A program made the translations under genes and the position numbers. A stretch of DNA of 64,000 nucleotides from Gemmatimonadota bacterium. Lineage in GTDB: Bacteria; Gemmatimonadota; Gemmatimonadetes; Longimicrobiales; Gaopeijiaceae. Below the pieces are notes generated by a model. The model worked only from the letters and a program-made list of their open reading frames with translations. It had not been told where the DNA came from and ran no database searches. The stretch lies in contig JAJDXS010000083.1 in assembly GCA_022823145.1 (NCBI GenBank), positions 1 through 64,000 on the forward strand, in the 5' to 3' direction. Shown here piece after piece: positions 16,787 through 24,908 of the stretch; positions within the stretch are counted from its first letter, which is position 1, and every line of letters begins with the position of its first letter.

Positions 16787-17283
16787 GCATCTCGCCCCGA
16801 TCCATCGTGTTGGGAGCCTCGGGAACGGCCGTTGTCGCGGCGGTGGTGGTCGGGCTGGTACTCCTGGGGAATCCCGCGCAGGAACGCGAGCGCCGGATCG
16901 ACGATCGGCGAGCGGCCGACCTGCACGGAATCGCCGCGGCCATCGATCTCTACCGGGCACGACATGGACGGCTTCCGGCATCTCTGGACGATCTGGCGGC
17001 CGAACCCGGCTTGACGATCAGCACCCGCGATCCCACCAGCTCGGAGCTGTACGGGTACCGCACACTCGACGATGGACGCTATGAGGTGTGCGCAACCTTC
17101 GCCGCGGAGTCCGGGGGACCGACCGGAAGCCCTCCGATCCTCCAGAGGAGCTGTCAGGGCTGCCATGCCCCGGGATCGCCCCTGGCGAACCGGGTCGACG
17201 ATCCGGGAGCGGAGCGCCTCGGGCTTCGGGACCTGTGGGCCCACGGCTCGGGACGGCAGTGCTTCCAGATGCGGACGCGGTGA
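16783..17283 (+). CDS. single-pass membrane protein, pilin-like exported domain
   Basis: A 166-residue protein with one N-terminal transmembrane helix (about 8-28, VLGASGTAVVAAVVVGLVLL). The helical exported segment ADLHGIAAAIDLYRARHGRL, followed by PASLDDLAAEP, resembles the alpha-spine and start of the beta region in type II secretion/pilin-like proteins. A TM-proximal basic patch replaces a classical prepilin cleavage site, so it is probably not a pilin. Four cysteines (VCATF, SCQGCH, QCF) are present; CQGCH is formally a heme-binding CxxCH, but no cytochrome context is evident. Overlaps the previous gene by four bases. Confidence 0.65.
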   Translation: MSISPRSIVLGASGTAVVAAVVVGLVLLGNPAQERERRIDDRRAADLHGIAAAIDLYRARHGRLPASLDDLAAEPGLTISTRDPTSSELYGYRTLDDGRYEVCATFAAESGGPTGSPPILQRSCQGCHAPGSPLANRVDDPGAERLGLRDLWAHGSGRQCFQMRTR

Positions 17284-17288
17284 CACGA

Positions 17289-17840
17289 ATGGACCGACGA
17301 CTTTGGCACCTGCTGCTTCCGGCTCTTGCCCTTGTCGCGCTCCAGGCATGCGGCCGGACAATCCACGACGCTTCCCGCGATTTGATCACCTCTGACCAGC
17401 GGCCGCGCATCCAGCCGCAGCCACAGGTCGCCTTCGACCGATACGAGGTCGTGATCGACTCGACGGAGCGCCAGACCGTGCTCACCGGGTTTCTCCTCGG
17501 CGGCGCCCCCGAGACCGAAGAGGCAGCCAGCGCGCGACCGGCATGCGTTGGCTTCGACCCCTCCTCAGAACCCCAGCGACGCAGTCTCCCGCCTTACGTC
17601 CCCCGCCGCGATCATCACCCCGGTCTCCGGATGGCGCCAGGTCACCGTCGGTGCGCACGCGCGCCAGTTCCACAGGCCCCAGGACTGCACGTCGTGCCCC
17701 ATCGCGCGCAGCGCCTGCGCCGTCTCCGCCGGGATGCGGTCCTCGAGGCGGAGCACCGCGGGACTGGTGTTCACCTCGCTGCCCGTGGCCGGAAAGTTGT
17801 AGCTGCCGAAGCGGGGCTGATCCAGGGCCTGCTCGGGTGA
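17289..17840 (+). pseudogene. lipoprotein gene, probably truncated and running into antisense sequence
   Basis: Six bases after the preceding stop, the ATG opens a lipoprotein (MDRRLWHLLLPALALVALQA, then C), followed by DRYEVVIDSTERQTVLTGFL. To about 17520 the codons look normal. Beyond about 17560 the frame runs through the 3' part of the gamma-glutamyltransferase gene on the other strand and has a random Arg/Pro/Ser composition. I read this as a gene whose 3' part was replaced when the two regions were joined. Any protein made would have about 80 native residues plus an unrelated tail. It is the last member of the TetR-linked operon. Confidence 0.55.
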
Positions 17841-19487
17841 CATCCCCCACACGACCACGTTCAGGAAGACCTGCAGGAGCGACTGCAGCTGCTGGTCGCC
17901 GCCGGGGGTGGAGAGTCCCATGAACGGCTGCCCGTCCTTCATCACCAGAAGAGGCGAGTTGGTGTTGCGCGGGCGCTTGCCAGGGGCCATCACGTTGGCC
18001 AGCTCCGAGTCCAGGTTGAACTGGCCCATGCGGTTGCCCAGCCCGAAGCCCCATCCCGGGATCATGGGCGTGAAGGTGTGGCCGTCGCTCTCGGTCAGCG
18101 AGAACAGGTTGCCCTCCCCGTCCATCACGTTGAGGGACGAGGTGTCGGTGGAACGCGCCGGCCCATCCCGGTCCGCGCTCGCCGCCGCGAGGCTTGTCGG
18201 CGCACCGCTCGCCACCACGAAGCTCGTCGGCGCGCCGTCCGCCACCGCCGCCATCGCCGCCGGATCTCCCCACGGCGGCATGTCCTGAAACGCGCGCTTC
18301 TCGTCGATCAGCCCGATGCGCTCGCGTGCGTACGCCTTCCCGTAGAGCCCCTCGGGCGCAGGCGCGAAGTCCGGATCGCCGACGTACCTGTGCGAATCCG
18401 ACATCGCCAGGTTGATGACCTGGGAGATGAGATGAATGTACGCCGGCGTGTTGTAGCCGAGCGCGCGCAGGTCCTGACTATCGAGCATGTTGAGCATCAG
18501 GACGATGCGCGGCCCCTGGCTCCATCCGTCGCCCGTGTACACGTCGTAGCCTTGGAAGCTCGTGCCCAGCGGTTCCTCCCAGCGACTCTCGTACCCCGCC
18601 AGATCCTCGTAGCGAACGATCCCTCCCTGCTCGCGGAAAAAGCGGTCCACGTCGCGCGCGGGATCTCCCTTGTAGAAGGCGTCGCGCGCGGCGCGGATGC
18701 CTTCGGAGCGGCTTGCTCCCGCGGCCAGCGCGTGCTCCTCGGCCTCCATCATGTAGCGGATGAGCCGCCCCAGGTCGGCGTTGACCATCCGGTCGCCCAG
18801 ACGCTGCTCGCCGACCCCGTTCTGGAACCAGAAGTCGCCGTTGTAGGGGAAGGCGAGGATCTCGTCCATCTGATCCTCGATCATCCACTTCTGCATCTTG
18901 TAGAGGTGATAGCCCTCCTCGGCGATGCGGAGGGTCGGCTGCGCGGCTTCGCTGAAGCTGAGGGTGCCGAAGCGGTCGAGAGTGGCGAGCCAGACATCGA
19001 CGTCCGCGGGAATCAGCGCGTTGTTGACGGGCCCCTTGCCGTGTTCGAGGAAATGGTCGAGGGTGGCGAGCGCGGGAGAGGTCCCGGCTCCGACCCGGGT
19101 GATCACCCGATCCTCCGCGGCGCTGTAGACGATGAGCGGTGCGACCCCGGTCCAGCCCGCGTAATCCATCTTGAGCGCCTTGAGCGCCATCCCCGCGGTC
19201 ACGCCCGCGTCGAACGCGTTGCCCCCGGCCCTGAGCACCTCGTAGCCGGCCTGCGTGGCCAGGTAGTGCCCGGAAGAGATGACCCCGTGCGTGCCCATGA
19301 CCCGCGGCCGCATCGCCTCGACGTTGTCGGCGTCGTGGACGACACCGTAGCTGTTGAACGGGGCGATGGTGGCGAAGACGCCTTCTTCCGGGGCGCGCGA
19401 GGCCTCTTCGGGAGCGCCCGTCCCTGATCCGAGCCACGCGATAATTGCCAGGGCCGCGACGGCGGCTACCCAGGTGAGTTGCTTCAT
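17565..19487 (-). CDS. exported gamma-glutamyltransferase family protein
   Basis: A 640-residue Ntn-hydrolase of the gamma-glutamyltransferase family, which transfers or hydrolyses gamma-glutamyl groups of glutathione-like peptides in the periplasm. ATG at 19487 follows GGAGGACAACGCG and begins a signal peptide (MKQLTWVAAVAALAIIAWLG). The N-terminal part has the family GNAFDAGVTAGMALK. The autocatalytic cleavage site should be the Thr in STDTSSLNVMDGEGNLFSLT. The small-subunit core follows: MAPGKRPRNTNSPLLVMKDG, LSTPGGDQQLQSLLQVF and LDQPRFGSYN. The active-site Thr is followed by Ser-Ser rather than Thr-His, and a Ser-Ala-rich insert lies just before it, so specificity may differ from classic enzymes. 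Confidence 0.9.
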   Translation of the reverse strand: MKQLTWVAAVAALAIIAWLGSGTGAPEEASRAPEEGVFATIAPFNSYGVVHDADNVEAMRPRVMGTHGVISSGHYLATQAGYEVLRAGGNAFDAGVTAGMALKALKMDYAGWTGVAPLIVYSAAEDRVITRVGAGTSPALATLDHFLEHGKGPVNNALIPADVDVWLATLDRFGTLSFSEAAQPTLRIAEEGYHLYKMQKWMIEDQMDEILAFPYNGDFWFQNGVGEQRLGDRMVNADLGRLIRYMMEAEEHALAAGASRSEGIRAARDAFYKGDPARDVDRFFREQGGIVRYEDLAGYESRWEEPLGTSFQGYDVYTGDGWSQGPRIVLMLNMLDSQDLRALGYNTPAYIHLISQVINLAMSDSHRYVGDPDFAPAPEGLYGKAYARERIGLIDEKRAFQDMPPWGDPAAMAAVADGAPTSFVVASGAPTSLAAASADRDGPARSTDTSSLNVMDGEGNLFSLTESDGHTFTPMIPGWGFGLGNRMGQFNLDSELANVMAPGKRPRNTNSPLLVMKDGQPFMGLSTPGGDQQLQSLLQVFLNVVVWGMSPEQALDQPRFGSYNFPATGSEVNTSPAVLRLEDRIPAETAQALRAMGHDVQSWGLWNWRACAPTVTWRHPETGVMIAAGDVRRETASLGF

Positions 19488-19534
19488 CGCGTTGTCCTCC
19501 TGTTGTTGCCGGGGGTGGAGCTGTACGGCTGAAC

Positions 19535-20093
19535 CTATTGGCGGGGGTCGGCCCGGCAACCAGGCCCCGGAACGCTCGTCACCTGCCGCCTGACCCAGAC
19601 GCCTTCCCATTGGGCCCACGAGCCACGCTTGGGAGGTTTTCGCGAGGTTACCTGCTCCGTCGTTGGGACCAGAGGCGTGAACCAAGGGTCAAGCGTCTCC
19701 CTCAGCTCCTGGAGCGACAGAAAGCGGATCGTCAGCCCGCGCTTGGGCCCCTCATCGTACCTGACCGTGAACCCGCCTCGATCGCCGCGCTCGACGACCC
19801 GATGGGAGTGGTAGACATCGGTGGAGGCGGAGTTGATGCGAACGAAGAGCAGTCCTCCGCGCCTCAGCAGAAGGCTTCACGCGAGACGTCAAGCCCGATC
19901 AGATTCAGTCCCGCATCGACGAGAGGTAGATAATTCCGTCCATTGCCGCAGCCGACCTACAGGCCCCTTCCCCGCATGATCTCCGGTTGATCGTGAAGGA
20001 TGTCGACGATGCGTCCGACGAACGGGATGGGCGGCTCGTCTCGGTAACGGCCGCGGCGATACTCGTCGTCCCAGCTGCGTGATACGGGGCCTG
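19535..20093 (-). pseudogene. class I SAM-dependent methyltransferase remnant
   Basis: On the minus strand the sequence begins SRSWDDEYRRGRYRDEPPIP, then FVGRIVDIL and a glycine motif VGCGNGRNYLPLVDAG, as in SAM methyltransferases. A TAG replaces the residue just before VGCGN, where relatives have Tyr. After LNLIGLDVSREAF about 90 residues of the domain are missing. The C-terminal piece (LRRGGLLFVRINSASTDVYH ... QWEGVWVRRQ) follows in another frame to TAG at 19535-19537. The gene is dead: one nonsense codon, one deletion and a frameshift. This accounts for the whole 19488-20096 gap. Confidence 0.75.
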
Positions 20094-20096
20094 ACT

Positions 20097-20666
20097 CTAT
20101 GTCCCCTCCCACAGATCCAGATGACGCGAAAAGACCTCATCGAGGTCGATGAGACCCAGGCGCTCGGAACGTAGCCGGACGGGCAACTCGCCGGTGAAGC
20201 GCTCGTGCCCCGCCGCGTCGCCGAAGCGCCAGACATCGACCGAATCCTCGACCGGATCCACGATCCAGTACTGCCGCACCCCGTGACGCGCGTACAGATC
20301 CAGCTTGATCCCGCGGTCGCGGTGCGCGGTGGAGGGCGAGAGGATCTCGACGACGAGGTCGGGTGCGCCCGTCACCTGTTTCTCGCCGATGATCGACCGT
20401 CTCTCGTGGGATATGAAGAGAAGGTCGGGCTGGACGCGGTCGTCGGTTCCCGGGAACTGGACCAGGAGCGGTGCGGAAAACACCTCTCCGCGTCTGGAGT
20501 CCATGAGGATCCGAGACAGAGCCAAACAGAGACGCATCACGACGCGCTGATGCCGGGTCACGGGTGCGGGCGTCATGTACAGCCGCCCCCCGATGAACTC
20601 GTAGCGGTTGCCGTCGTCCGGCATCCGCAGGACATCCTCCCACGTCGTCGGTGCTTGAGCCTGCAT
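20097..20666 (-). CDS. Uma2 family endonuclease-like protein
   Basis: A 189-residue member of the Uma2 family (PD-(D/E)XK fold), very common but poorly understood. ATG at 20666 begins MQAQAPTTWEDVLRMPDDGN, and RYEFIGGRLYMTPAP follows. The catalytic-type residues lie in VQPDLLFISHER (Asp), PDLVVEILSPST (Glu) and DRGIKLDLYARHGVRQYWIV (Lys), as in the family. The protein ends IDLDEVFSRHLDLWEGT, and its stop directly precedes the methyltransferase remnant. The frame extends further upstream but without family similarity. Biological role is uncertain; no partner gene is evident. Confidence 0.85.
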   Translation of the reverse strand: MQAQAPTTWEDVLRMPDDGNRYEFIGGRLYMTPAPVTRHQRVVMRLCLALSRILMDSRRGEVFSAPLLVQFPGTDDRVQPDLLFISHERRSIIGEKQVTGAPDLVVEILSPSTAHRDRGIKLDLYARHGVRQYWIVDPVEDSVDVWRFGDAAGHERFTGELPVRLRSERLGLIDLDEVFSRHLDLWEGT

Positions 20667-20860
20667 GGTGGCCACATCATACCTCCCCGCTCGCGGGTGC
20701 GCGAACCGTTCCGGGGGAGGACGGTACAATGGCGCGATCAGGGGTCCGTCATTGGTCGCGCCGCGGCTGGCGGCAGCCACTCCATTGACCTCCTGCCCAG
20801 CGTGTCCCACTCTGGCCCGTGAGCAACCAAACGCATCCGCTCGACCAGGGGAACCGTTTC

Positions 20861-21994
20861 ATGCAGTACGCCACCACGCTCATCCGTCGCCGCTCCATTC
20901 CCGCAGCGACAGCGCATGCCCTCGCCTCGGCCGCCCTCCTGACCCTCACCACGGCGTGCGCCGAGAGCGACACCACCGCCGACGCCATCTTTACCCCCGA
21001 ACTGATCACCTCGACAACCCTCCCCCCGAGCGAGGACGATCAGGTCGCGCTTCTCGCCGACGGACGAACGGCCTGCGTGATCGACTCCTACGAGGTCCGG
21101 GTCCGCTGCGTCGACAGGGAGGGCGCTGTCGTCGGAGTCTTCGGGAGCGAGGGGGAAGGGCCCGGGGAGTTTGTCAGCCCGGCCTACCTGGCTCGCGGCG
21201 CGGAGGGCACGGTTGGAGTGGCCGACCTGCGGCTGGGCCGCTTCACGGTCTTTGAACCATCGGGCGCGCATATGTCCCAGGTGGCTCTGCCGAGCGCGGC
21301 GTTTTCGCCCATCTCATCGTTCCGGGACATTCTCACGGGCGCGTCGGTGGACATCATGGCGTTGATGGGCGGCGATGGCTACAGGATGAACCGGTTCGAC
21401 GTGAACATTGCCTCCGGAGAGCTCATCCGGCGGGAGGGGTCGCCGCCGGGGCCGTGGGATATCGAATGCGGGGACGCCGTCGGTGGCATGCCGAACCGGG
21501 CCGGTGGATGGGTCCTGGTTGCCTGTGAAGGTCACCTGATCTTCGCGGGCGACACCGGCGACGCCACGGTGCTCCGCGCGCCGACGTACGTCCCGGAAGT
21601 CCCTGGCGAGCAGGAAGTGGCGGACCGCGAGGAGGAGCTCAAGGCCTTCAACAGGGGTCTGGGCGTCCCCGAGTCGATGAACCTCGCGGAGACGTTGGAG
21701 CGCTACCGCACCACCCCGAAGAACTACCATCTGTCCACCGCCCAGCAGTTGATCGACACCGCCGGCCGCTACTGGATCGCCACGCAGCGCGGCCTGCGCG
21801 AATGGTCATACCTGGACGTGTACGAGAATGCGGACTACGCCGGGTCGGTGCGGGTCAGGGATCGGATCAGGGGCTTCGATGTCCTGGGATCGACGCTGGT
21901 CGTCCTCGTGGACCGGCCGCTGGGGGCGGACGACGCCGACGGGGTCCCGGATCGGGCGCTGGACTGGTATGAGATCGGGGGGAATCCGTTCTGA
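20861..21994 (+). CDS. six-bladed beta-propeller lipoprotein
   Basis: A 377-residue exported protein of the 6-bladed beta-propeller group. ATG at 20861 after AGGGGAAC is preferred; GTG at 20819 would add 14 residues. The signal peptide ends at LTTACAES, a lipobox. Blade features include VVGVFGSEGEGPGEFVSPAY and VGVADLRLGRFTVF. The middle segment VADREEELKAFNRGLG is a helical insertion also seen in relatives. The ending RIRGFDVLGSTLVVLVDRPL, then LDWYEIGGNPF, matches the closing blade. Compared with the interrupted propeller at 3668 this one is intact. Probably periplasmic or surface; ligand unknown. Confidence 0.75.
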   Translation: MQYATTLIRRRSIPAATAHALASAALLTLTTACAESDTTADAIFTPELITSTTLPPSEDDQVALLADGRTACVIDSYEVRVRCVDREGAVVGVFGSEGEGPGEFVSPAYLARGAEGTVGVADLRLGRFTVFEPSGAHMSQVALPSAAFSPISSFRDILTGASVDIMALMGGDGYRMNRFDVNIASGELIRREGSPPGPWDIECGDAVGGMPNRAGGWVLVACEGHLIFAGDTGDATVLRAPTYVPEVPGEQEVADREEELKAFNRGLGVPESMNLAETLERYRTTPKNYHLSTAQQLIDTAGRYWIATQRGLREWSYLDVYENADYAGSVRVRDRIRGFDVLGSTLVVLVDRPLGADDADGVPDRALDWYEIGGNPF

Positions 21995-22043
21995 CCGATT
22001 TTCCAGCCGGCGCGGGCCTGGAAGGAGCTGGTGGCACAGTCCC

Positions 22044-22072
22044 TTGATCGATGGCATCGGAAATGGTACGAT
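22044..22072 (+). promoter_or_regulatory. promoter of the VapBC pair, possibly giving a leaderless message
   Basis: A -35 box TTGATC (22044-22049), 17-bp spacer and -10 box TACGAT (22067-22072) lie directly before the ATG at 22080. The expected transcription start is at about 22079-22080, so the antitoxin may be translated from a leaderless message. No ribosome site is seen between the -10 and the ATG. Confidence 0.5.
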
Positions 22073-22079
22073 CACTGCC

Positions 22080-22361
22080 ATGAAAACTACCATCGACAAG
22101 GCGGGTCGCCTGGTTGTGCCGAAAGCGGTTCGCGAAGCATGCCGGTTGCGGCCGGGAACCCGCGTACGATTCCGGGTCTCGGACGGCCGCATCGAGATCG
22201 AGCCGGTACCGATGGACGTCACGCTCAAACGACGTGGATCCATCGTGGTTGCGGTTCCGCGAGAGCGACGCCCGGTGTTGACGGCCGCGGAGGTCGATGA
22301 CACGACTGCCAGCCTCCGCACACGCGGCTCGTCCACGAGCAAGAGTCAACCCGGCGGGTGA
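22080..22361 (+). CDS. AbrB/MazE-type antitoxin (VapB-like)
   Basis: A 93-residue antitoxin with an N-terminal SpoVT-AbrB swapped-hairpin DNA-binding domain (residues 1-45: MKTTIDKAGRLVVPKAVREA, then LRPGTRVRFRV). A flexible C-terminal tail from about 55 to 93 would wrap the toxin. The GTG of the VapC gene overlaps its stop by four bases, the standard arrangement. It should neutralise the PIN RNase next door and repress the shared promoter, together with the toxin. Confidence 0.9.
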   Translation: MKTTIDKAGRLVVPKAVREACRLRPGTRVRFRVSDGRIEIEPVPMDVTLKRRGSIVVAVPRERRPVLTAAEVDDTTASLRTRGSSTSKSQPGG

Positions 22362-22789
22362 CTCGATACCTCTGCGACACCTCCGTCCTCGTCGCGGCGG
22401 TGTGTTCCTGGCATGAGCACCATGGGCGGACCGTTGCCGAGCTCGAGCGACGGGAAGGCGCCGGTGAAGAGCTGGTTCTTGCCGCGCATTCGTTGGCCGA
22501 AGTGTACGCTGTCCTCACCCGGCTACCCGCGCCCAACCGTCTGCGATCGGAGGACGCGATCGCGCTGCTGGAAGCGAACTGGCGGGGGACGCCCGTCGTG
22601 CAACTGACCGCAACCGAGGTCTGGCGTGCTTTGCGCCGAGCTCAGCGGCGGGGTGTGATCGGCGGGCAGACTTACGACATGCTCATCGCTGCATGCTCGC
22701 TGAAAGCCGGCGCCAGCACGATCATCACGTGGAACGTGCGCCACTTCGCGACGGCGGCACGTGAGATCGACGTCGAGGTGCCTGGCTGA
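22358..22789 (+). CDS. PIN-domain toxin (VapC-like RNase)
   Basis: A 143-residue PIN-domain protein, a magnesium-dependent RNase of type II toxin-antitoxin systems. The first acidic residue is D7 in YLCDTSVLVAAV. Others are the Glu in HSLAEVYAVLTRLP and the Asp in QTYDMLIAACSL; the last motif is TIITWNVRHF, where Asn replaces the usual Asp. The length is standard. Starts with GTG overlapping the antitoxin stop (GTGA), implying translational coupling and lower toxin than antitoxin output. Confidence 0.9.
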   Translation: MTRYLCDTSVLVAAVCSWHEHHGRTVAELERREGAGEELVLAAHSLAEVYAVLTRLPAPNRLRSEDAIALLEANWRGTPVVQLTATEVWRALRRAQRRGVIGGQTYDMLIAACSLKAGASTIITWNVRHFATAAREIDVEVPG

Positions 22790-22881
22790 CCGTTCGCGCG
22801 CGCTGATGGATGGCCCCGGCGGCTATCACGGCACGGCGCCCAATTGGAGGATCGGCCCCGACCCAACGGACCTGACGGATC

Positions 22882-23319
22882 TCAGACATCGGGCTGAGCG
22901 ATACATTCCGGGCAGTGGCCGAGAAGTTGCACCATCGCGCCGCGGATCGACTCGGCCCACCGGCCATCGATCGACAACGCCGCGGTGAGCTCCTCCTTCA
23001 GACAGGCCACCCGGCCGCAGTCCTCGCAAAGGAAGTGCGGGTGGCGATGGCTGTCTTCGTGGTCTCCCGCGAGCGCGTATCGATCGATGCCGTCCATCCG
23101 ACTCACCACGGGGGCGACGCCAGCCTCGCGCAACTTGACCAGGTTGCGGTAGATCGTCGCCTGATCCCAGTCGGAGTCGCCGAGCATGTCGAGCACCTGC
23201 GTGAAGGATAACGGACCTTCGGCGTCGGCCAGGATGCCGAGCACCGCAATGCGCGGCGCGGTTACGCGCAGACCGCGTGCACGCCTCGACGATCTCTCCT
23301 GCTGCGGACAGAAGTACAT
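22882..23319 (-). CDS. Fur family metalloregulator
   Basis: A 145-residue Fur-family repressor. The winged helix covers about 18-75 (RVTAPRIAVLGILADAEGPL, SDWDQATIYRNLVKLREAGV). The dimerisation domain has HRHPHFLCEDCGRVACL and C-terminal HCPEC, giving two CxxC pairs for structural zinc plus a His-rich sensory site. ATG at 23319 is used; an in-frame ATG at 23388 would add 23 residues. It is divergent from the exported hydantoinase gene. The ligand metal cannot be named from sequence: Fur, Zur and PerR share these features. Confidence 0.9.
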   Translation of the reverse strand: MYFCPQQERSSRRARGLRVTAPRIAVLGILADAEGPLSFTQVLDMLGDSDWDQATIYRNLVKLREAGVAPVVSRMDGIDRYALAGDHEDSHRHPHFLCEDCGRVACLKEELTAALSIDGRWAESIRGAMVQLLGHCPECIAQPDV

Positions 23320-23415
23320 GGCGGAGTGACCAAGCTGCCCCGCGACCGCTGGCGGTCCGTCGAGTGGCCCGGCTATGGTGTCCGTCATCGCCGCCCCGCC
23401 GCCCGGGAGGACACC

Positions 23416-24885
23416 ATGGCCGCCTCGCAGGATTTCCCCGCCCGCCCGCTGCGTACCGCCACCGCGGCAACCGTGCTCCTCGCGACGCTGGCTGCGACCA
23501 GCCCGGTCGAGGCCGCCCCCGCCCCCCAGGAGATCCTCATCAGCGGGGGCACCGTGGTCACCTCGGAGGGGCGGTTCAACGCCGACGTGCGCGTGCGGGA
23601 CGGGACCATCGTCGAGATCGGGGCCGGGCTGGCTGTCGGTGCCGGCGTCCGAGCGATCGACGCCACCGGGCTGCTGGTCGTGCCGGGCGGGGTGGATCCG
23701 CACGTCCACCTGGGCGGCCGCCTCCGGGATGACTACCGCACCGGGTCCAGGGCGGCGGTTGCCGGAGGCATCACCACCATCTCGAACTTCGCCTTTCCGG
23801 CCGGGGGGCAGACGCTCGCCCAGGCCATCGAGCGCGAGTCGGCGCTCATCCGTGGGCAGGCGATCGCGGACGTCATCCTGCACGCGGGCATCAACGACCC
23901 CGCAACCCAGTCGGCCCAGATGGCGACTCTCGGTGCCGGGACCGGCCAGACCAGCACCAAGATCTTCATGGTGCGGTCCGTGTTCGACGCCGAAGTGCCG
24001 GACTACATGGCGACCATGGACGCGGCGGGGCGCGCCGGCATCCTCACCATGGTGCACTGCGAGGACGGACCCATCCTCGCCCACGCGGTGGCCGAGCTGA
24101 CGGCCGCCGGTCGCACCTCGCTCGAGTACTTCCCGGACAGCCGTCCGGTCGTCGGCGAGGTGGTGGCCACCCAACGCGCGGTCGCCATGGCCGAGGCCAC
24201 TGGCGCGCCGATCTACGCGGTCCACGTCTCCTCCGAGGGCGCGCTGCGGGTGCTGCAGGATGCCCGGGACCGCGGACTCAGCGTCTTCGTCGAGACCCGG
24301 CCCATCTACCTCCACTTCACCCGCGAGCGTTTCGAGGGACCTGACCGCGGGCTTTACGTGGGACAGCCGCCTCTGCGCGGGCAGCGTGACCAGGACGCGC
24401 TGTGGGCGGGCATCGCCAGCGGAGCGGTACATGTGCTGGGCACCGATCATGTCGCCTATCTGCGCGAGGAGAAGATGGACCCGTCGCAGACCATCAGCCG
24501 GCACCGCGCCGGCCTGAACAACCTCCAGGTGGTGCGGCCGATGCTCTGGTCCGAGGGGGTCGTCCAGGGGCGGATCTCCGAGGAGCAATTCGTGGCGGTA
24601 ACCTCGACCAACGCTGCCAAACTCTTCGGCCTCTATCCGCGAAAGGGCACGATCGCCGTGGGGTCGGACGCCGACATCGTCCTCTGGGATCCGGAGGAGA
24701 CGCGAACCATCCGCGACGAGGACATGTTCTCAGGCACCGGATTCTCGGTCTACTCCGGCTGGGAAGTCACGGGCTGGCCCGTGATGACGCTTCGTCGGGG
24801 CGAGGTGGTGTATGAGGACGGAGAGATCCTGGCCCGTGCGGGCAGCGGCGAGTTGCTGCGCCGCGGGAGCTGGCAGGTGCCTTAG
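23416..24885 (+). CDS. exported hydantoinase/dihydropyrimidinase-like amidohydrolase
   Basis: A 489-residue binuclear-metal amidohydrolase with an N-terminal signal peptide (about 1-34), unusual for a family that is normally cytosolic. The metal motif HVH is at 96-98 in GGVDPHVHLGG. The bridging carboxylated lysine is K182 in QTSTKIFMV. Further ligands are in MVHCEDG, IYAVHVSSEGA and the catalytic Asp in LGTDHVAY. This order fits D-hydantoinases, which open cyclic amide rings such as hydantoins or dihydropyrimidines. ATG at 23416 is chosen for the signal peptide. It could feed on cyclic amides outside the cytoplasm. Confidence 0.85.
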   Translation: MAASQDFPARPLRTATAATVLLATLAATSPVEAAPAPQEILISGGTVVTSEGRFNADVRVRDGTIVEIGAGLAVGAGVRAIDATGLLVVPGGVDPHVHLGGRLRDDYRTGSRAAVAGGITTISNFAFPAGGQTLAQAIERESALIRGQAIADVILHAGINDPATQSAQMATLGAGTGQTSTKIFMVRSVFDAEVPDYMATMDAAGRAGILTMVHCEDGPILAHAVAELTAAGRTSLEYFPDSRPVVGEVVATQRAVAMAEATGAPIYAVHVSSEGALRVLQDARDRGLSVFVETRPIYLHFTRERFEGPDRGLYVGQPPLRGQRDQDALWAGIASGAVHVLGTDHVAYLREEKMDPSQTISRHRAGLNNLQVVRPMLWSEGVVQGRISEEQFVAVTSTNAAKLFGLYPRKGTIAVGSDADIVLWDPEETRTIRDEDMFSGTGFSVYSGWEVTGWPVMTLRRGEVVYEDGEILARAGSGELLRRGSWQVP

Positions 24886-24908
24886 GCCGAGTTTCGTTCC
24901 CGGGGGTC

